DNA of 64,000 nt, taken from Nocardia aurantiaca. GTDB taxonomy: Bacteria; Actinomycetota; Actinomycetes; Mycobacteriales; Mycobacteriaceae. Both the position numbers and the translations under genes were made by a program. Below the pieces are notes generated by a model. That model had not been told where the DNA came from. It did not search any database and was given only the letters and a program-made list of their open reading frames with translations. Below, in pieces: positions 18,112-28,500 of this stretch. The DNA lies in assembly GCF_009708175.1 (NCBI RefSeq), contig NZ_WMBB01000004.1, positions 124,001 through 188,000 of the forward strand, in the 5' to 3' direction. The first letter of the stretch is position 1, and each line of letters opens with the position of its first letter.

Positions 18112-18858
18112 TCAGTGGCGGAACTCCGCGGCGTAGTCCGGGACCGAGGTGCCCGGGCGCACCTGGTGGCGGCCGCGACCGAGGACGCGCAGGGTGTTGT
18201 GGAGGGTCTCCTCGAAGTCGGCGAGCTTGCCGTTGACGTAGTCGTCGCATTCCTGGCGGAGGCGGTCGGAGTCCTCCTGGGCGGTATCGATGAGGCGGGC
18301 GGATTCGGCGTGGGCGGCGCGGACCACTTCGGTCTGGGAGACGAGGCGGTCCTGCTCGGCCTTGCCCTCGGCCACCGAGCGGTCGTAGGAGGCCTGACCG
18401 GCGGCGGCCAGGCGGTCGGCCTCGGCACGGGCGCGGCCGGTGAGGGCGTCGTATTCCTTCTGGCCATCGGCGACGGTGCGCTCGGCCTCCTCCTCCGCCG
18501 AGCCGACGAGATGCTCGGCGTGGGCGCGAGCTTCGGCGACCATGCGGTCGGCGTGCGCCTTGGCGTCGGCGAGGATGCGGTCGGCTTCGTCGCGGGCGGA
18601 GGTAACCGTGTGGTGCGCTTGCTCATTCGCGGTCTTGACGGTGGCCTCGGCGCCGGTGCGGGCGTCGGTGACGATCTTGTCGCGATGATCGAGCACGTCC
18701 TGGGCGTCGTCGAGTTCGCCGGGCAGCGCCTCGCGGACATCGTCGAGCAGTTCCAGCACCTCGCCGCGCGGCACGATGCAGTTACGGGTCGGCGGGATGC
18801 CGCGGGCCTCTTCGATGATGGCCACCAGTTCGTCGAGCGCTTCGAATACCCGGTACAT
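18112..18858 (-). CDS. sepIVA: SepIVA-type cell division / growth protein (DivIVA-domain)
   Basis: This 248-residue protein begins MYRVFEALDELVAIIEEARG and continues as long coiled coil (about residues 60-220, rich in Ala, Glu, Arg and Asp). It matches the mycobacterial SepIVA (Rv2927c) type in sequence style and in position beside DUF177-rpmF-rnc. SepIVA is a DivIVA-like septum and polar-growth factor. It would act at the cytoplasmic face of the division site and poles. Confidence 0.88.
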   Translation of the reverse strand: MYRVFEALDELVAIIEEARGIPPTRNCIVPRGEVLELLDDVREALPGELDDAQDVLDHRDKIVTDARTGAEATVKTANEQAHHTVTSARDEADRILADAKAHADRMVAEARAHAEHLVGSAEEEAERTVADGQKEYDALTGRARAEADRLAAAGQASYDRSVAEGKAEQDRLVSQTEVVRAAHAESARLIDTAQEDSDRLRQECDDYVNGKLADFEETLHNTLRVLGRGRHQVRPGTSVPDYAAEFRH

Positions 18859-18998
18859 GTGCTACCCCACTCTCCTGCCAGGACTCACGGCGAGACTCTC
18901 CGCTTCCGCCAGTCTGCCAATCTCCGCGCTGTCAACAAGGTCCGACGCGGCGTGTCGCGGGTTTTCCGGAACATGGCCTGTTTCACAGACCACAAAAA

Positions 18999-19023
18999 CA
19001 AGTGGAGGAAACCACTCCACTTG
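18999..19023. repeat. Perfect 9-bp inverted repeat upstream of the GtrA gene
   Basis: CAAGTGGAG (18999-19007) and CTCCACTTG (19015-19023) flank a 7-nt centre, about 100 bp before the GtrA start and 140 bp from the sepIVA start. The sequence around it is A-rich for this genome. It may be an operator in the divergent region or an RNA hairpin in the GtrA leader; there is no T run to make it a terminator. Confidence 0.5.
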
Positions 19024-19123
19024 GTGTTACCTTTGAAGGGCAAGTAAGTGTCGGCCAATGGCAGTCGCCCGGAACGACTCCGGACCGCCCGGTCGGCACC
19101 GACATGTTCGGATGGGGAAGACG

Positions 19124-19660
19124 ATGGCTGTCCACGAGATTCCGGAACGGGCAACGATGCCCGTGACCGGGCTGGTGAACACCTATGCCTATGGCACCGA
19201 GGCCCTCGCCCACGGCACCGAGGCGCTGCACGCGACCGGCGTCCGCTGGCTGGCCCGGCTCGGGGCCTGGCTGCGCGGCGAGGCGGTCTTCGCGCAGTTG
19301 ATCCGTTTCGCGCTGGTCGGCGGTCTCAGCAATGTCGGCTACATCCTGCTGTTCCTCGCCCTCTACGGTGGTGGCCCGCAACTGGCCAATCTGGCCGGAT
19401 CCATCGTGAGCACGGCGCTGGCCAACGAGATGCACCGGCGGCTCACCTTCCAGGCGGCCGACCGCGTGCGCTGGTACACAGCGCAATTGGAGGGCGGCGC
19501 GCTGGCGCTGGCCGGACTGGCCATCACCTCGGCCGGGCTGGCCATTCTCGAGGTCATCGAACCGGGGATGGGCGGTATCGCCGAAGCCATTGCGGTGCTG
19601 GGCATTACCGCCGCGGTCGGCACCATGCGCTTCCTCACCCTACGGCTCTGGGTCTTCTGA
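19124..19660 (+). CDS. GtrA family membrane protein
   Basis: This is a 178-residue GtrA-like protein with four membrane helices (starting FAQLIRFALVGGLSNVGYIL). Charged residues follow the second helix in ALANEMHRRLTFQAADR, as usual for the family. GtrA proteins are thought to assist transfer of lipid-linked sugars across the membrane. ATG 19124 is used because GGGGAAG lies just before it; an earlier in-frame ATG at 19058 would add 22 residues. The Q-A-rich N-terminal 60 residues precede the membrane part. Confidence 0.85.
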   Translation: MAVHEIPERATMPVTGLVNTYAYGTEALAHGTEALHATGVRWLARLGAWLRGEAVFAQLIRFALVGGLSNVGYILLFLALYGGGPQLANLAGSIVSTALANEMHRRLTFQAADRVRWYTAQLEGGALALAGLAITSAGLAILEVIEPGMGGIAEAIAVLGITAAVGTMRFLTLRLWVF

Positions 19661-19694
19661 GTCCTCTATTCCCTTCTTGTTCTCCGCGTGTGCG

Positions 19695-19750
19695 GGAACC
19701 CCTTTCGGCGTGTCCGCGTCCAAGACAGCATCGACGACGAAAGGGGTTCC
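19695..19750. repeat. 13-bp inverted repeat with a 30-nt loop, between the GtrA and DUF559-like genes
   Basis: GGAACCCCTTTCG (19695-19707) is perfectly complementary to CGAAAGGGGTTCC (19738-19750). It lies 34 bp after the GtrA stop. It could terminate GtrA transcription or be the footprint of a small mobile element; no transposase is present. Confidence 0.55.
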
Positions 19751-19884
19751 GACATGGACCGTTGGCGCGGATGCCTTGGGGGACGGCGGCATACGGCCGG
19801 ACCGCGACCGCGGCGGCCGATGGGGCGGGCGTGCGGGTCGTGTGCGCTTCCCCGGCGGACGCAGCGCCCACGCCGGGAGGGCGA

Positions 19885-20835
19885 ATGAGCGCGGTGACCA
19901 CGGCCGGCGGACGGCGGTGTGAGGCGAGGCGATCGCGGCGGGCGCTGCTCGAGGGGTGCGGCGCACAGCGCGGGCACGATCGGCCGTTCGCGACGCCGCT
20001 CGGCCGACGGGAGCAGCATCGGCAACTGATTCGGGCCGTGCTGCCCGATATGGCGCCCGGCACCGTGGTGAGCCATCAATCGGCGGCGGTGCTGTACGGC
20101 ACCACGCTCTGGCGGGCGCCCCTGGACCGCGTATGCGTGACCCGCAACCGCCGCGGCGGCGGCCGCACCAGGCCTTTCACGAAAGTCCATGGCTCACCGG
20201 TGGATTCCGCGGCGGAGATCGACGGCCTGCTGGTCACCACCCCGGCCCGCACCGTGGTCGACCTGGCTCTGACACTGCCCTTCGACGCGGCCGTGGTAGC
20301 GGGCGACGCGCTGGTCGGCGCCTTCGGCCTGACCCCGGCCGAGCTCACCGACGAGCTCGTCCGCGCCAAGGGCCGCTATGGCATCAACCAGGCCAAACAG
20401 GTCATCACAATCCTCGACGGCCGCAGCCGGAGCGTCGGCGAATCCCTCAGCCGCACCATGATCCACCACCACGCCCTACCGCTCCCCCACTCCCAGGGCG
20501 ATGTCCTCACCCCCGATGGCCGCTTCGTAGCGCGCGTCGCCTTCTATTACGACTCCGCCGGTGTCCTCTGCGAGTTCGACGGCCCCACCGAATACGGCCG
20601 TCTGCTCCGCCCGGGCCACGACCTCGCCACCACCATCCATCGTGAACGAACCCGCGAAACCCATCTGCGCGCCTTGGGCTTCGAGGTCGTGCGCTGGACC
20701 TGGGAGGAACTCGTTCGCGATCGAGCCGGCCGCCGTCTCCGCACCGCGTTGACCCGGCCGCGCCCGCGCCCGGACGGTCGAATCGAGCCCGCCCCGGCAA
20801 CGCAACCACGTCCCGTCCCTGTCCGCGCCTTATGA
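19885..20835 (+). CDS. DUF559 / AbiEi-like nuclease-fold protein
   Basis: This is a protein of about 316 residues of a type abundant in Nocardia and Mycobacterium. A middle region (VVSHQSAAVLYG to TPARTVVDLAL) resembles AbiEi-type proteins. The C-terminal segment VLCEFDGPTEYGRLLRPG through LGFEVVRWTWEELV matches the DUF559/very-short-patch-repair endonuclease fold, with acidic residues at the expected strands. The usual N-terminal winged helix is not clear, and the start is uncertain: ATG 19885 is used, but the frame stays open well upstream. It may be a 5'-truncated or frameshifted copy. It sits as an insert between the sepIVA block and coaD. The function is unknown; toxin-antitoxin activity is not shown. 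Confidence 0.65.
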   Translation: MSAVTTAGGRRCEARRSRRALLEGCGAQRGHDRPFATPLGRREQHRQLIRAVLPDMAPGTVVSHQSAAVLYGTTLWRAPLDRVCVTRNRRGGGRTRPFTKVHGSPVDSAAEIDGLLVTTPARTVVDLALTLPFDAAVVAGDALVGAFGLTPAELTDELVRAKGRYGINQAKQVITILDGRSRSVGESLSRTMIHHHALPLPHSQGDVLTPDGRFVARVAFYYDSAGVLCEFDGPTEYGRLLRPGHDLATTIHRERTRETHLRALGFEVVRWTWEELVRDRAGRRLRTALTRPRPRPDGRIEPAPATQPRPVPVRAL

Positions 20836-21031
20836 CACCGGGCATCGGCCACGCCGCGGCCGCCGGGCCTTATCGGAATCCGCCGCGTCCCACGGCCCCG
20901 GCTCGGCGCGAAGGCCGTCGCGGCTGACCGGTCCGAACACTCGCTGAGCCGTATGGGGTTGCGGCCCAGCGGGTGTCGGTGCACCGCTATGAGCACCGGT
21001 CTTCTCGTGACGCATCCGGGCGTGAGCGGAT

Positions 21032-21517
21032 TCAGCCCTGACGTTCGGCGATGCGGGCCAGCAGGCGCTTGTGGACGATCGGGGGGAGGAGGTCGGCGAC
21101 GTCGCCGCCGTAGGAGGCGACCTCCTTGACCAGGGAGCTGGAGACGAAGCCGTAGGCGGGGTTGGTGGCGATGAAGTAGGTGTCGACACCGGTGAGCTTG
21201 CGGTTCATCTGGGCCATCTGGAGCTCGTAGCCGAAGTCGGTGGCGTCGCGCAGGCCCTTGACGATGGCGCTGATTCCCTGCTGCTTGGCGAAGTCGACCA
21301 GCAGGCCGCGCCAGGATTCCACCCGCACATTGGGCAGGTGGGCGGTCACCTCGCGGATCAGCTCCATCCGCTCCTCGACGGTGAACATGCCCTGCTTGTT
21401 GGGGTTCACCACGACGGTCACGACCACCTCGTCGAATTGCGCGGCGGCGCGGGCGATCACGTCGAGATGTCCATTGGTCACGGGGTCGAACGACCCGGGG
21501 CACAGTGCTCCAGCCAT
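21032..21517 (-). CDS. coaD: Phosphopantetheine adenylyltransferase
   Basis: CoaD transfers AMP to 4'-phosphopantetheine in coenzyme A synthesis. The protein has 161 residues, with [14 protein letters not shown] (the nucleotidyltransferase TxGH-type motif), [20 protein letters not shown] and the late [14 protein letters not shown]. It usually follows rsmD directly; here 3.5 kb of other genes intervene. Confidence 0.97.
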   Translation of the reverse strand: MAGALCPGSFDPVTNGHLDVIARAAAQFDEVVVTVVVNPNKQGMFTVEERMELIREVTAHLPNVRVESWRGLLVDFAKQQGISAIVKGLRDATDFGYELQMAQMNRKLTGVDTYFIATNPAYGFVSSSLVKEVASYGGDVADLLPPIVHKRLLARIAERQG

Positions 21518-21718
21518 GGCCGCACGCTACCGCATCCGGACTGGACGGTCGCGGCCCGACCGGTCGATCATCAGCTGTCATGCCTAGTCAGCTATGGTTT
21601 CGCAACCAAGCGACTGCTTGCCACGCGTTTGTGAAGTGTTCTTATTTCGCCCGTTGATCGTTTGCTGCGCCGATTGCGAAGCTGCATCGACAATCTCGCT
21701 CGATCAGGAAGTACGCAT

Positions 21719-22921
21719 ATGGCAAGGGCATCGTTGGGTCGGAAGATCGCAGTCACCGTGGCTGCGACAGTGAGCGCGTTCGGCGGCCTGGTAGGCGCGA
21801 CCGCGTCCGCCGATCCCGGGAACGGCCACGGGGCGGCGCCGGAACACATCTTCTACATCATGATGGAGAATCAGGGCGACGCCGACATCCTCGGCAACAC
21901 CGCCGATGCGCCGTACATCAACCAGCTGGCCAAGGACAACGGCGTGTCCACCGGTTTCCACGGCGTGACCCACCCCAGTCTGCCCAACTACCTCTCCATG
22001 TTCTCGGGCGACTTCCAGGGCATCTGGGACGACTGCAAGGCCGGCGCCAACTCCACCTGCGCCCCTGAGGAATTCGTCCCGAACTCCGGCGACGGCACCT
22101 CCGGCGCGTCGCTGACCCAGGACCAGGTCGCCAGCGCGACCGCCAAGCCGCACATGTTCGCCGGCAAGAACCTGGTCGACGAGCTCGAGGGCAAGGGCAA
22201 GTCCTGGAAGGCCTACATGGGCGCCATGCCGTCGGTCGGGTACCAGGGCGAGTACGCGCCGGGTAACGTCAACGGCACCACGGTCAAGCTGTACGCCCAG
22301 AAGCACAACCCCTTCATGTACTTCTCGGACATCAACTCCCCCGGCAATGCCCGCCTGCAGAAGGTGGTGCCGTTGGAGAACAACTTCGACGCGGACCTGA
22401 AGAGCGGCAACGTGCCCGCCTTCAGCTGGATCAGCCCCGACCAGTGCTCCGACATGCACGGCCTGTCCACCGCGGCCGCCGCGCTGATCAACAAGCCCGA
22501 CTGCGCGAACCCGGATTCCGGTGTGGCGCACGGTCCGATCCACCGCGGTGACGACTGGCTGAAGGACACCGTCGGCAAGATCATGAACTCGGACACCTGG
22601 AAGAAGACTCGCTCCAGCATCGTGGTCGCCTGGGACGAGAACGACTACTCCGGCTTCTCCGGCGGCCCGGGCAGCCCGGTCGGCGCCAATGGCACCGTCC
22701 TCGGTGGCGGCGACGCCCCGCTGCTGGTGATCAACTCCGACAAGGTCCACAAGGAACAGGGCGAGCAGGGCAAGCCCCAGCCCCACCACAAGACGTCCAC
22801 CGATGTCACCGACCACTACTCGGTGCTGTCGGCCATCGAGCAGATGTGGGACCTGGGCTGTCTGGCCAACACCTGCCAGTACAAGGCCCCCGAATCGCTG
22901 CGGGACCTGTTCGAGAACTGA
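21719..22921 (+). CDS. Secreted phosphoesterase (phospholipase C / acid phosphatase-like)
   Basis: This is a 400-residue exported protein. It has a Sec-type signal peptide (MARASLGRKIAVTVAATVSA onward, cleavage near GATASA-DP), then the phosphoesterase family motif HIFYIMMENQGDADI, HPSLPNYLSMFSGD and VVAWDENDYSGF, which supply metal and active-site residues. The family includes phospholipases C and acid phosphatases; the substrate is unknown. AGGAAG lies seven bases before ATG 21719. It is divergent from coaD, has a strong hairpin after its stop, and belongs to an accessory block inserted between coaD and rsmD. Confidence 0.88.
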   Translation: MARASLGRKIAVTVAATVSAFGGLVGATASADPGNGHGAAPEHIFYIMMENQGDADILGNTADAPYINQLAKDNGVSTGFHGVTHPSLPNYLSMFSGDFQGIWDDCKAGANSTCAPEEFVPNSGDGTSGASLTQDQVASATAKPHMFAGKNLVDELEGKGKSWKAYMGAMPSVGYQGEYAPGNVNGTTVKLYAQKHNPFMYFSDINSPGNARLQKVVPLENNFDADLKSGNVPAFSWISPDQCSDMHGLSTAAAALINKPDCANPDSGVAHGPIHRGDDWLKDTVGKIMNSDTWKKTRSSIVVAWDENDYSGFSGGPGSPVGANGTVLGGGDAPLLVINSDKVHKEQGEQGKPQPHHKTSTDVTDHYSVLSAIEQMWDLGCLANTCQYKAPESLRDLFEN

Positions 22922-22944
22922 GCTTCCGGCAGATTCGCTGACGG

Positions 22945-22971
22945 TGCCCGACGTGTCGCACACGTCGGGCA
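22945..22971. terminator. Bidirectional hairpin between the phosphoesterase and sigma factor genes
   Basis: TGCCCGACGTGT (22945-22956) and ACACGTCGGGCA (22960-22971) form a perfect 12-bp stem with a 3-nt loop, between two convergent genes. There is no T run. Confidence 0.7.
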
Positions 22972-22994
22972 TCGCCGTATCCGCCGCTCCCGCT

Positions 22995-24041
22995 TCAGGT
23001 CTCGAGAATGGGGGCGCCACCGAAGACACCGACCAGAGGCGGGTCGTTGAAGGCGGTGATGCGCGCGATCCTGGCCCCGATCAGCGTGAGGACCTGAATG
23101 CCGTAGGCCTCGTAATGGTGGTCGTCGACGCGTTTGTGAACGACGAAGGCGGGCTGGCCGTTCGCGCGGACCGGGGTGAAACGCCAGAGGCCCGGCCGCA
23201 GAATGCGGCTGCGGAGGAAGCCGTGCACCGCGTCGCGTCCGGTGAACCATGTTGGCGTGGGCGGCATTTCCATTTCGACGTCGGCGCGCATGAGCTCGAG
23301 CAGCGCGGCGTGATCGGCGCGGGTGAACGCGTCGACGTAGTCGTCGAGCAGCCGCCGCTGGGCGAGCTCGTCCGGCTCGGCCAGGTCCGCCGCCACCGGC
23401 CCCGCCTGGGCCAATCGGCTCCGCGCCCGCCGCAACGCGCTGTCCACGGCCGTCGGCGTGGTATCCAGCATGGCGGCGACCTCCACCGTCCGGAAGGCCA
23501 GCACGTCGCGCAGCGTCAGCACCGCGCGTTGCCGGGCGGGCAGAAGTTGCAGTGCCGCAAGGAAAGCCAGCCGCACCCCCATCCGCCCGGCCACGATCGC
23601 GGCCGGATCGTCGAACCCGAACAGCGAGTCCGGCGCGGGCTGCAACCACGCCACTTCGGGCTGCCGGGCCGCCATCGCCACCCGGTGATCGTCCTCCGGC
23701 GCGCCCAGTCCCGACGGCAGCGGTCGACGGGAGCGCCCTTCCAATGCGGTCAGGCAGGCCATGGTCGCGATCTTGTACAGCCAGTTTCGCACCGATGACC
23801 GCCCCTCGAACCCACCGAACCCGCGCCAGGCCCGCAGATAGGTCTCCTGCACCAGATCCTCGGCATCGTGCACCGACCCCAGCATGCGATAGCAGTGCGC
23901 GAGCAGCTCTTTCCGGAATCGCTCGGTGAGAGCGGCGAATTCGTTCTCGGCAGGCACCGTGGTGGCCGTGCGCGACTCGGTGGTGGAGGGCTCGATGTCG
24001 GAAGGCATGGCTGTTGCTCCCGGAGATGCGCTCATCGTCAT
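22995..24041 (-). CDS. ECF-type sigma factor with C-terminal SnoaL-like domain (SigG/SigJ-like)
   Basis: This is a 348-residue RNA polymerase sigma factor. Region 2 is [20 protein letters not shown] then TYLRAWRGF; region 4 is [20 protein letters not shown] then [20 protein letters not shown]. From about residue 215 an NTF2/SnoaL-like domain follows ([34 protein letters not shown]), as in the ECF groups that include mycobacterial SigG/SigJ, where it may replace an anti-sigma factor. ATG 24041 has GAGGG eight bases upstream. It starts 11 bp after the SDR gene and is probably co-transcribed with it. No anti-sigma gene is adjacent. Confidence 0.9.
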   Translation of the reverse strand: MTMSASPGATAMPSDIEPSTTESRTATTVPAENEFAALTERFRKELLAHCYRMLGSVHDAEDLVQETYLRAWRGFGGFEGRSSVRNWLYKIATMACLTALEGRSRRPLPSGLGAPEDDHRVAMAARQPEVAWLQPAPDSLFGFDDPAAIVAGRMGVRLAFLAALQLLPARQRAVLTLRDVLAFRTVEVAAMLDTTPTAVDSALRRARSRLAQAGPVAADLAEPDELAQRRLLDDYVDAFTRADHAALLELMRADVEMEMPPTPTWFTGRDAVHGFLRSRILRPGLWRFTPVRANGQPAFVVHKRVDDHHYEAYGIQVLTLIGARIARITAFNDPPLVGVFGGAPILET

Positions 24042-24052
24042 GGTCGCGACCC

Positions 24053-24793
24053 TCAGCCGATCTGCTTGCGCCCGGCGCCGCTCACCAAGTATTCCGCCGC
24101 GCTGCCGGGATCACCAGCGAGTTCGACGACCGCCTTGCCGACCTGCTCGGGCGTGAGCATCGGCGCCATCCCGGCGAGATAGGTTTCCACGTCGATACCC
24201 TGCCGGGCGGCATACCCCGCGACCGCTTCCTCGCCGAGCCCGGTGGCCGGTGTCAGCTTGGGCAGCAGGGCCACGAACCGTATGCCGAGTCCGGCGCGGT
24301 CCGATTCCTCGGCGGCATACGTCCGAATGAATCGGATGGCGGACTTGGCTCCCGCGTACCCCCCGCTGAGCGGCGACCCGGCCAGCGCGGCGCCGCTGGA
24401 CATGGCGATCACCGCGCTCCCGGGGGCCAGCGGCGCCCGCAGGGCGGCCCTGATCCAGACGAACGCGTGTTTGGTATCGGTTTCCCAGTTGCGGCCGAAT
24501 GTCTCCCAGCTCTGCTCGTGGATCGGAGCCAGATGAGGTGTGGCCCCAGCATTCAGTACCAGCAGGTTCGGCCGATGCTCGCGAATCACCCGCTGTGCCA
24601 CCGCGTCCTCGGTGGCGTCCGCGAATACGGGTACGAACCCGTCCCCGAGTTCGGCCCGCACCTCCCGCAACGCCCGTGCGTCACGCGCCACGCCGATAAC
24701 CCGCGCCCCCGAGGCGACGACCGCGGCGGCGATCGCCCGCCCGAACCCCCGGCTCGCGCCGGTGACAACGGCAGTCTGCGTCGAATCGGACAT
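24053..24793 (-). CDS. Short-chain dehydrogenase/reductase
   Basis: This is an SDR-family oxidoreductase of 246 residues. The NAD(P)-binding motif is [18 protein letters not shown] appears as LVLNAGATP; the catalytic Ser is in [10 protein letters not shown], and the Tyr/Lys pair is in [16 protein letters not shown] 24793 ([14 protein letters not shown]) fits the fold; an in-frame ATG at 24805 would add four residues. It forms a two-gene unit with the following sigma factor gene. The substrate is unknown. Confidence 0.88.
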   Translation of the reverse strand: MSDSTQTAVVTGASRGFGRAIAAAVVASGARVIGVARDARALREVRAELGDGFVPVFADATEDAVAQRVIREHRPNLLVLNAGATPHLAPIHEQSWETFGRNWETDTKHAFVWIRAALRAPLAPGSAVIAMSSGAALAGSPLSGGYAGAKSAIRFIRTYAAEESDRAGLGIRFVALLPKLTPATGLGEEAVAGYAARQGIDVETYLAGMAPMLTPEQVGKAVVELAGDPGSAAEYLVSGAGRKQIG

Positions 24794-25026
24794 CGAAGAC
24801 TCCAAACTCTGGTCGGTTCCTGTCCATGTACAGACCAGTGGCAGTCCGAGAATCCGTCGGTCTCCGCCGCCAGAAATGCTCCCGCGGAAGCGGCCCTATC
24901 ATTCCAGTGCGCTTCGGGCCGCGATCCACACCGGCGACGCGGGCACTATCGGCGATGGATCCCGGTCGAGAGGGTCAAGAGCATGCCGGGATGACGAAAA
25001 TCTGCGCGCACTGCGTGCGAATGCCG

Positions 25027-25584
25027 TCAACCCTCGAATTCGGCGAGGTCGATGCGGGTTTCGCCGTAGGTGCGGGACTTCAGGGGTGAGTAGCCGTCGG
25101 GCCAGGACACTTCGGGCGAGCGGATGGAGCGTTCGACGACGATGAGCGCGTCGTCGTGAAGCCAACCGTTGTCGGCCAGCGCGCGCAGGTCGGCTTGGAC
25201 GTCAGCGACCTCGAGGGCGTAGGGCGGATCGGAGAAGACCAGGTCGTAACGCTCGGGGGGCCGACCGGCCAGGACGCTGGTCACCGTGTTCTGCCGCAAT
25301 TCCGCGCCCGGCAGCCCGAGGTCGCCGATATTGCCGCGGATGATGGCCGCGGCCTTGCGGTCGGATTCGATCAGCAGCGCGTGGGATGCGCCGCGCGACA
25401 GCGCTTCCAGCGCCAGCGCCCCCGAGCCCGCGTAGAGATCGAGGACGTGGATGCCGTCGAAGTCCATGCGGGCGTGTAGGAGGCTGAACAGGGCCTCGCG
25501 CACGCGGTCGGAGGTGGGGCGGGTGCCCGCCGGGGGGACGCGCAGGCGTCGGCCCCCGGCGGTACCCGCCACGATGCGGGTCAT
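25027..25584 (-). CDS. rsmD: 16S rRNA (guanine(966)-N(2))-methyltransferase
   Basis: This is a 185-residue RsmD-type SAM-dependent rRNA methyltransferase. It has MTRIVAGTAGGRRLRVPPAG, PTSDRVREALFSLL, the SAM motif VLDLYAGSGALALEALSRGA and the catalytic SDPPYAL (DPPY). Its ATG overlaps the pyc stop by four bases. In actinobacteria the pyc-rsmD-coaD order is standard, but here coaD is displaced. Confidence 0.95.
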   Translation of the reverse strand: MTRIVAGTAGGRRLRVPPAGTRPTSDRVREALFSLLHARMDFDGIHVLDLYAGSGALALEALSRGASHALLIESDRKAAAIIRGNIGDLGLPGAELRQNTVTSVLAGRPPERYDLVFSDPPYALEVADVQADLRALADNGWLHDDALIVVERSIRSPEVSWPDGYSPLKSRTYGETRIDLAEFEG

Positions 25585-28500
25585 TCGGCGGCGGCCTCGG
25601 TGAGGTTGACCTCGACGAGCAGATCTCCGCCCTCCACCTGCTGTACGTCGGCGATGGCCACGCGGCGGACGGTGCCCGCGCGCGGTGCGGTGATGGCGGC
25701 CTCCATCTTCATGGCCTCGATGGTGCCGATGGTGTCCCCGGCGGCGACCGAATCGCCTTCGGAGACGGCCAGGGTCACCACGCCGGCGAAGGGCGCCGCG
25801 ATGTGGCCGGCATTGGTCTTGTCGGCCTTCTCGGCGGCGGGGATCTCGCTGGCGATGGAGCGGTCGCGCACTGTGATGGGGCGCAACTGGCCGTTGAGGA
25901 TGCACATGACCGTGCGCATGCCGCGCTCGTCGGGCTCGGAGATGGCCTCCAGTCCGATGAGCAGGGTGACACCCTTGTCCAGCTGGACCCGGTGTTCCTC
26001 GTCGTGGCGCAGGCCGTAGAAGAACTGGTTGGCCGACAGTCCGGTGGTGTCGCCGAACTTCTCGCGGTGGGCGACGAATTCGGCTGTCGGGCCGGGGAAC
26101 AGCAGGCGGTTGAGGGTGGCGCGGCGGTCCGCCGAAGTCCCGTTCAGTCCGGCCTCGTCGGCGGCGGTCAGCTGGGTCTCCGGCTTGGCCGGGCCACGAC
26201 CGGCGAGCGCACGGCTGCGGAACGGCTCGGGCCAGCCGCCGGCCGGGGTGCCGAGTTCCCCACGCAGGAAACCGATCACCGAGTCCGGGATGTCGTAGCG
26301 GCCCGGGTCGGAGGCGAAGTCCTCGACGTCGACGCCGGTGCCGACAAGCGCCAGCGCCAGGTCGCCGACCACCTTGGAGGACGGGGTGACCTTGACCAGG
26401 CGGCCCAGCATCCGGTCGGCCGCAGCGTATTTCGCCTCGACCTGTTCGAACTGGTCGCCCAGGCCCAGCGCGATGGCCTGCTGGCGCAGGTTCGACAGCT
26501 GCCCGCCGGGGATCTCGTGGTGGTAGACGCGGCCGGTTGGCCCCGGCAGCCCGGATTCGAAGGGCGCGTACACCTTTCGCAGCGCCTCCCAGTACGGCTC
26601 GAGGTCGCAGACGTTCTGCAGGTTCAGCCCGGTGTCGTAGGGCGAATTCGCGGCCGCCGCGACGATGGCCGAGAGCGCGGGCTGGGAGGTGGTGCCCGCC
26701 ATGGGCGCCGACGCGCCGTCGACGGCGTCCGCGCCGGCTTGCCAGGCCGCGAGGTAGGTGGCCAGCTGACCGCCGGGGGTGTCGTGGGTGTGGACGTGCA
26801 CCGGCAGGTCGAACTCCCGGCGCAGCGCGGTGACCAGGGTGTGGGCGGCGGGCGCGCGCAGCAGACCGGCCATGTCCTTGATGCCGATGATGTGCGCCCC
26901 GGCCTCGACGATCTGCTCGGCGAGCTTGAGGTAGTAGTCGAGGGTGTAGAGGTTCTCGTTCGGGTCGGACAGGTCGCCGGTGTAGCTGAGCGCGACTTCG
27001 GCCAGGGCCGTGCCGGTTTCGCGGACGGCGTCGATGGCGGGACGCATCTGGTCGACATTGTTGAGCGCGTCGAAGATGCGGAAGATGTCGATGCCGGTGG
27101 CGGTGGCCTCGGAAACGAAAGCGCGCGTGACCTTTTCCGGGTACGGCGTGTAGCCGACGGTGTTGCGGCCGCGCAGCAGCATCTGCAGGTTGATGTTCGG
27201 CACGGCCTCGCGTAGCGCCGCGAGCCGCTCCCACGGGTCCTCGTAGAGGAACCGCAGCGCCACGTCATAGGTTGCGCCGCCCCAGCATTCGATCGACAGC
27301 AGCTCGGGGGTCATGCGCGCCACGTGCCCGGCCACGTCGAGCAGGCCGTTGGTGCGCACCCGGGTGGCCAGCAGCGACTGATGCGCGTCACGGAAGGTGG
27401 TGTCGGTGACGGCCACACCCTCGCGGTTGCGCAGCCATTGCGCGAAGGCCTCCGGCCCGAGCTCGAGCAACCGCTGCCGGGATCCGGCCGGCGGCGGCAC
27501 GGTCAGGTCGATGGCGGGCAGTTTGTCGTGCGGGTACACCTTGGTGGGCCGCGAGCCGTGCGGCTTGTTCACGGTGACGTCGGCCAGGTACTGCAGGATC
27601 TTGGTGCCGCGGTCGGCCGAGCTCTTCAGCGTGAGCAGCTCCGGCCGCTCGTCGATGAACGAGGTGGTGACCTTGCCCGCGCGGAAGTCCGGATCGTCCA
27701 GCACCGCGAGCAGGAAGGGGATATTGGTCGTCACGCCGCGGATACGGAATTCGGCGACCGCGCGCCGGGCCCGCGCCACCGCGGTGGCGAAGTCCCGGCC
27801 GCGACAGGTCAGCTTGACCAGCATGGAGTCGAAGTGGGCGCCCACTTCGGCGCCGACGTTCGCGCCGCCGTCCAGGCGTACGCCCGCACCGCCCGGGGAG
27901 CGGTAGCCGGTGATGCGGCCGGTGTCGGGCCGGAACCCGTTGGCCGGGTCCTCGGTGGTGATGCGGCACTGCAGCGCCGCGCCGCGAATGTGGACCGACT
28001 CCTGGCTCAGGCCCAGATCGGCCAGGGTCTCACCCGCCGCGATGCGCAGCTGCGACTGCACCAGGTCGACATCGGTGATCTCCTCGGTCACCGTGTGCTC
28101 CACCTGGATTCGCGGATTCATCTCGATGAACACGTGATTTCCGCGCTCGTCGAGCAGGAATTCCACGGTGCCCGCGCAGGAGTAGCCGATCTGGCGGGCG
28201 AAGGCCACCGCGTCGGCGCAGATGCGTTCGCGCAGTGCTGGATCCAGGTTGGGGGCGGGCGCGAGTTCGATCACCTTCTGGTGGCGGCGCTGCAACGAGC
28301 AGTCGCGCTCGAAGAGGTGGATCACATCGCCCTGCTGGTCGGCCAGGATCTGCACCTCGATGTGGCGGGGGTTGACCACCGCCTGCTCGAGGAACACGGT
28401 CGCGTCGCCGAAGGCCGATTCGGCCTCGCGCGCGGCGGCCTCGATGGACTCGCGCAACTGCGCCGGATCGGTGACCCGCCGCATGCCGCGCCCGCCACCA

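Noticed and set aside
19885..20835. Toxin-antitoxin module
   Set aside because: Only one protein with AbiEi/DUF559 likeness is present; no AbiEii-type nucleotidyltransferase partner is adjacent.
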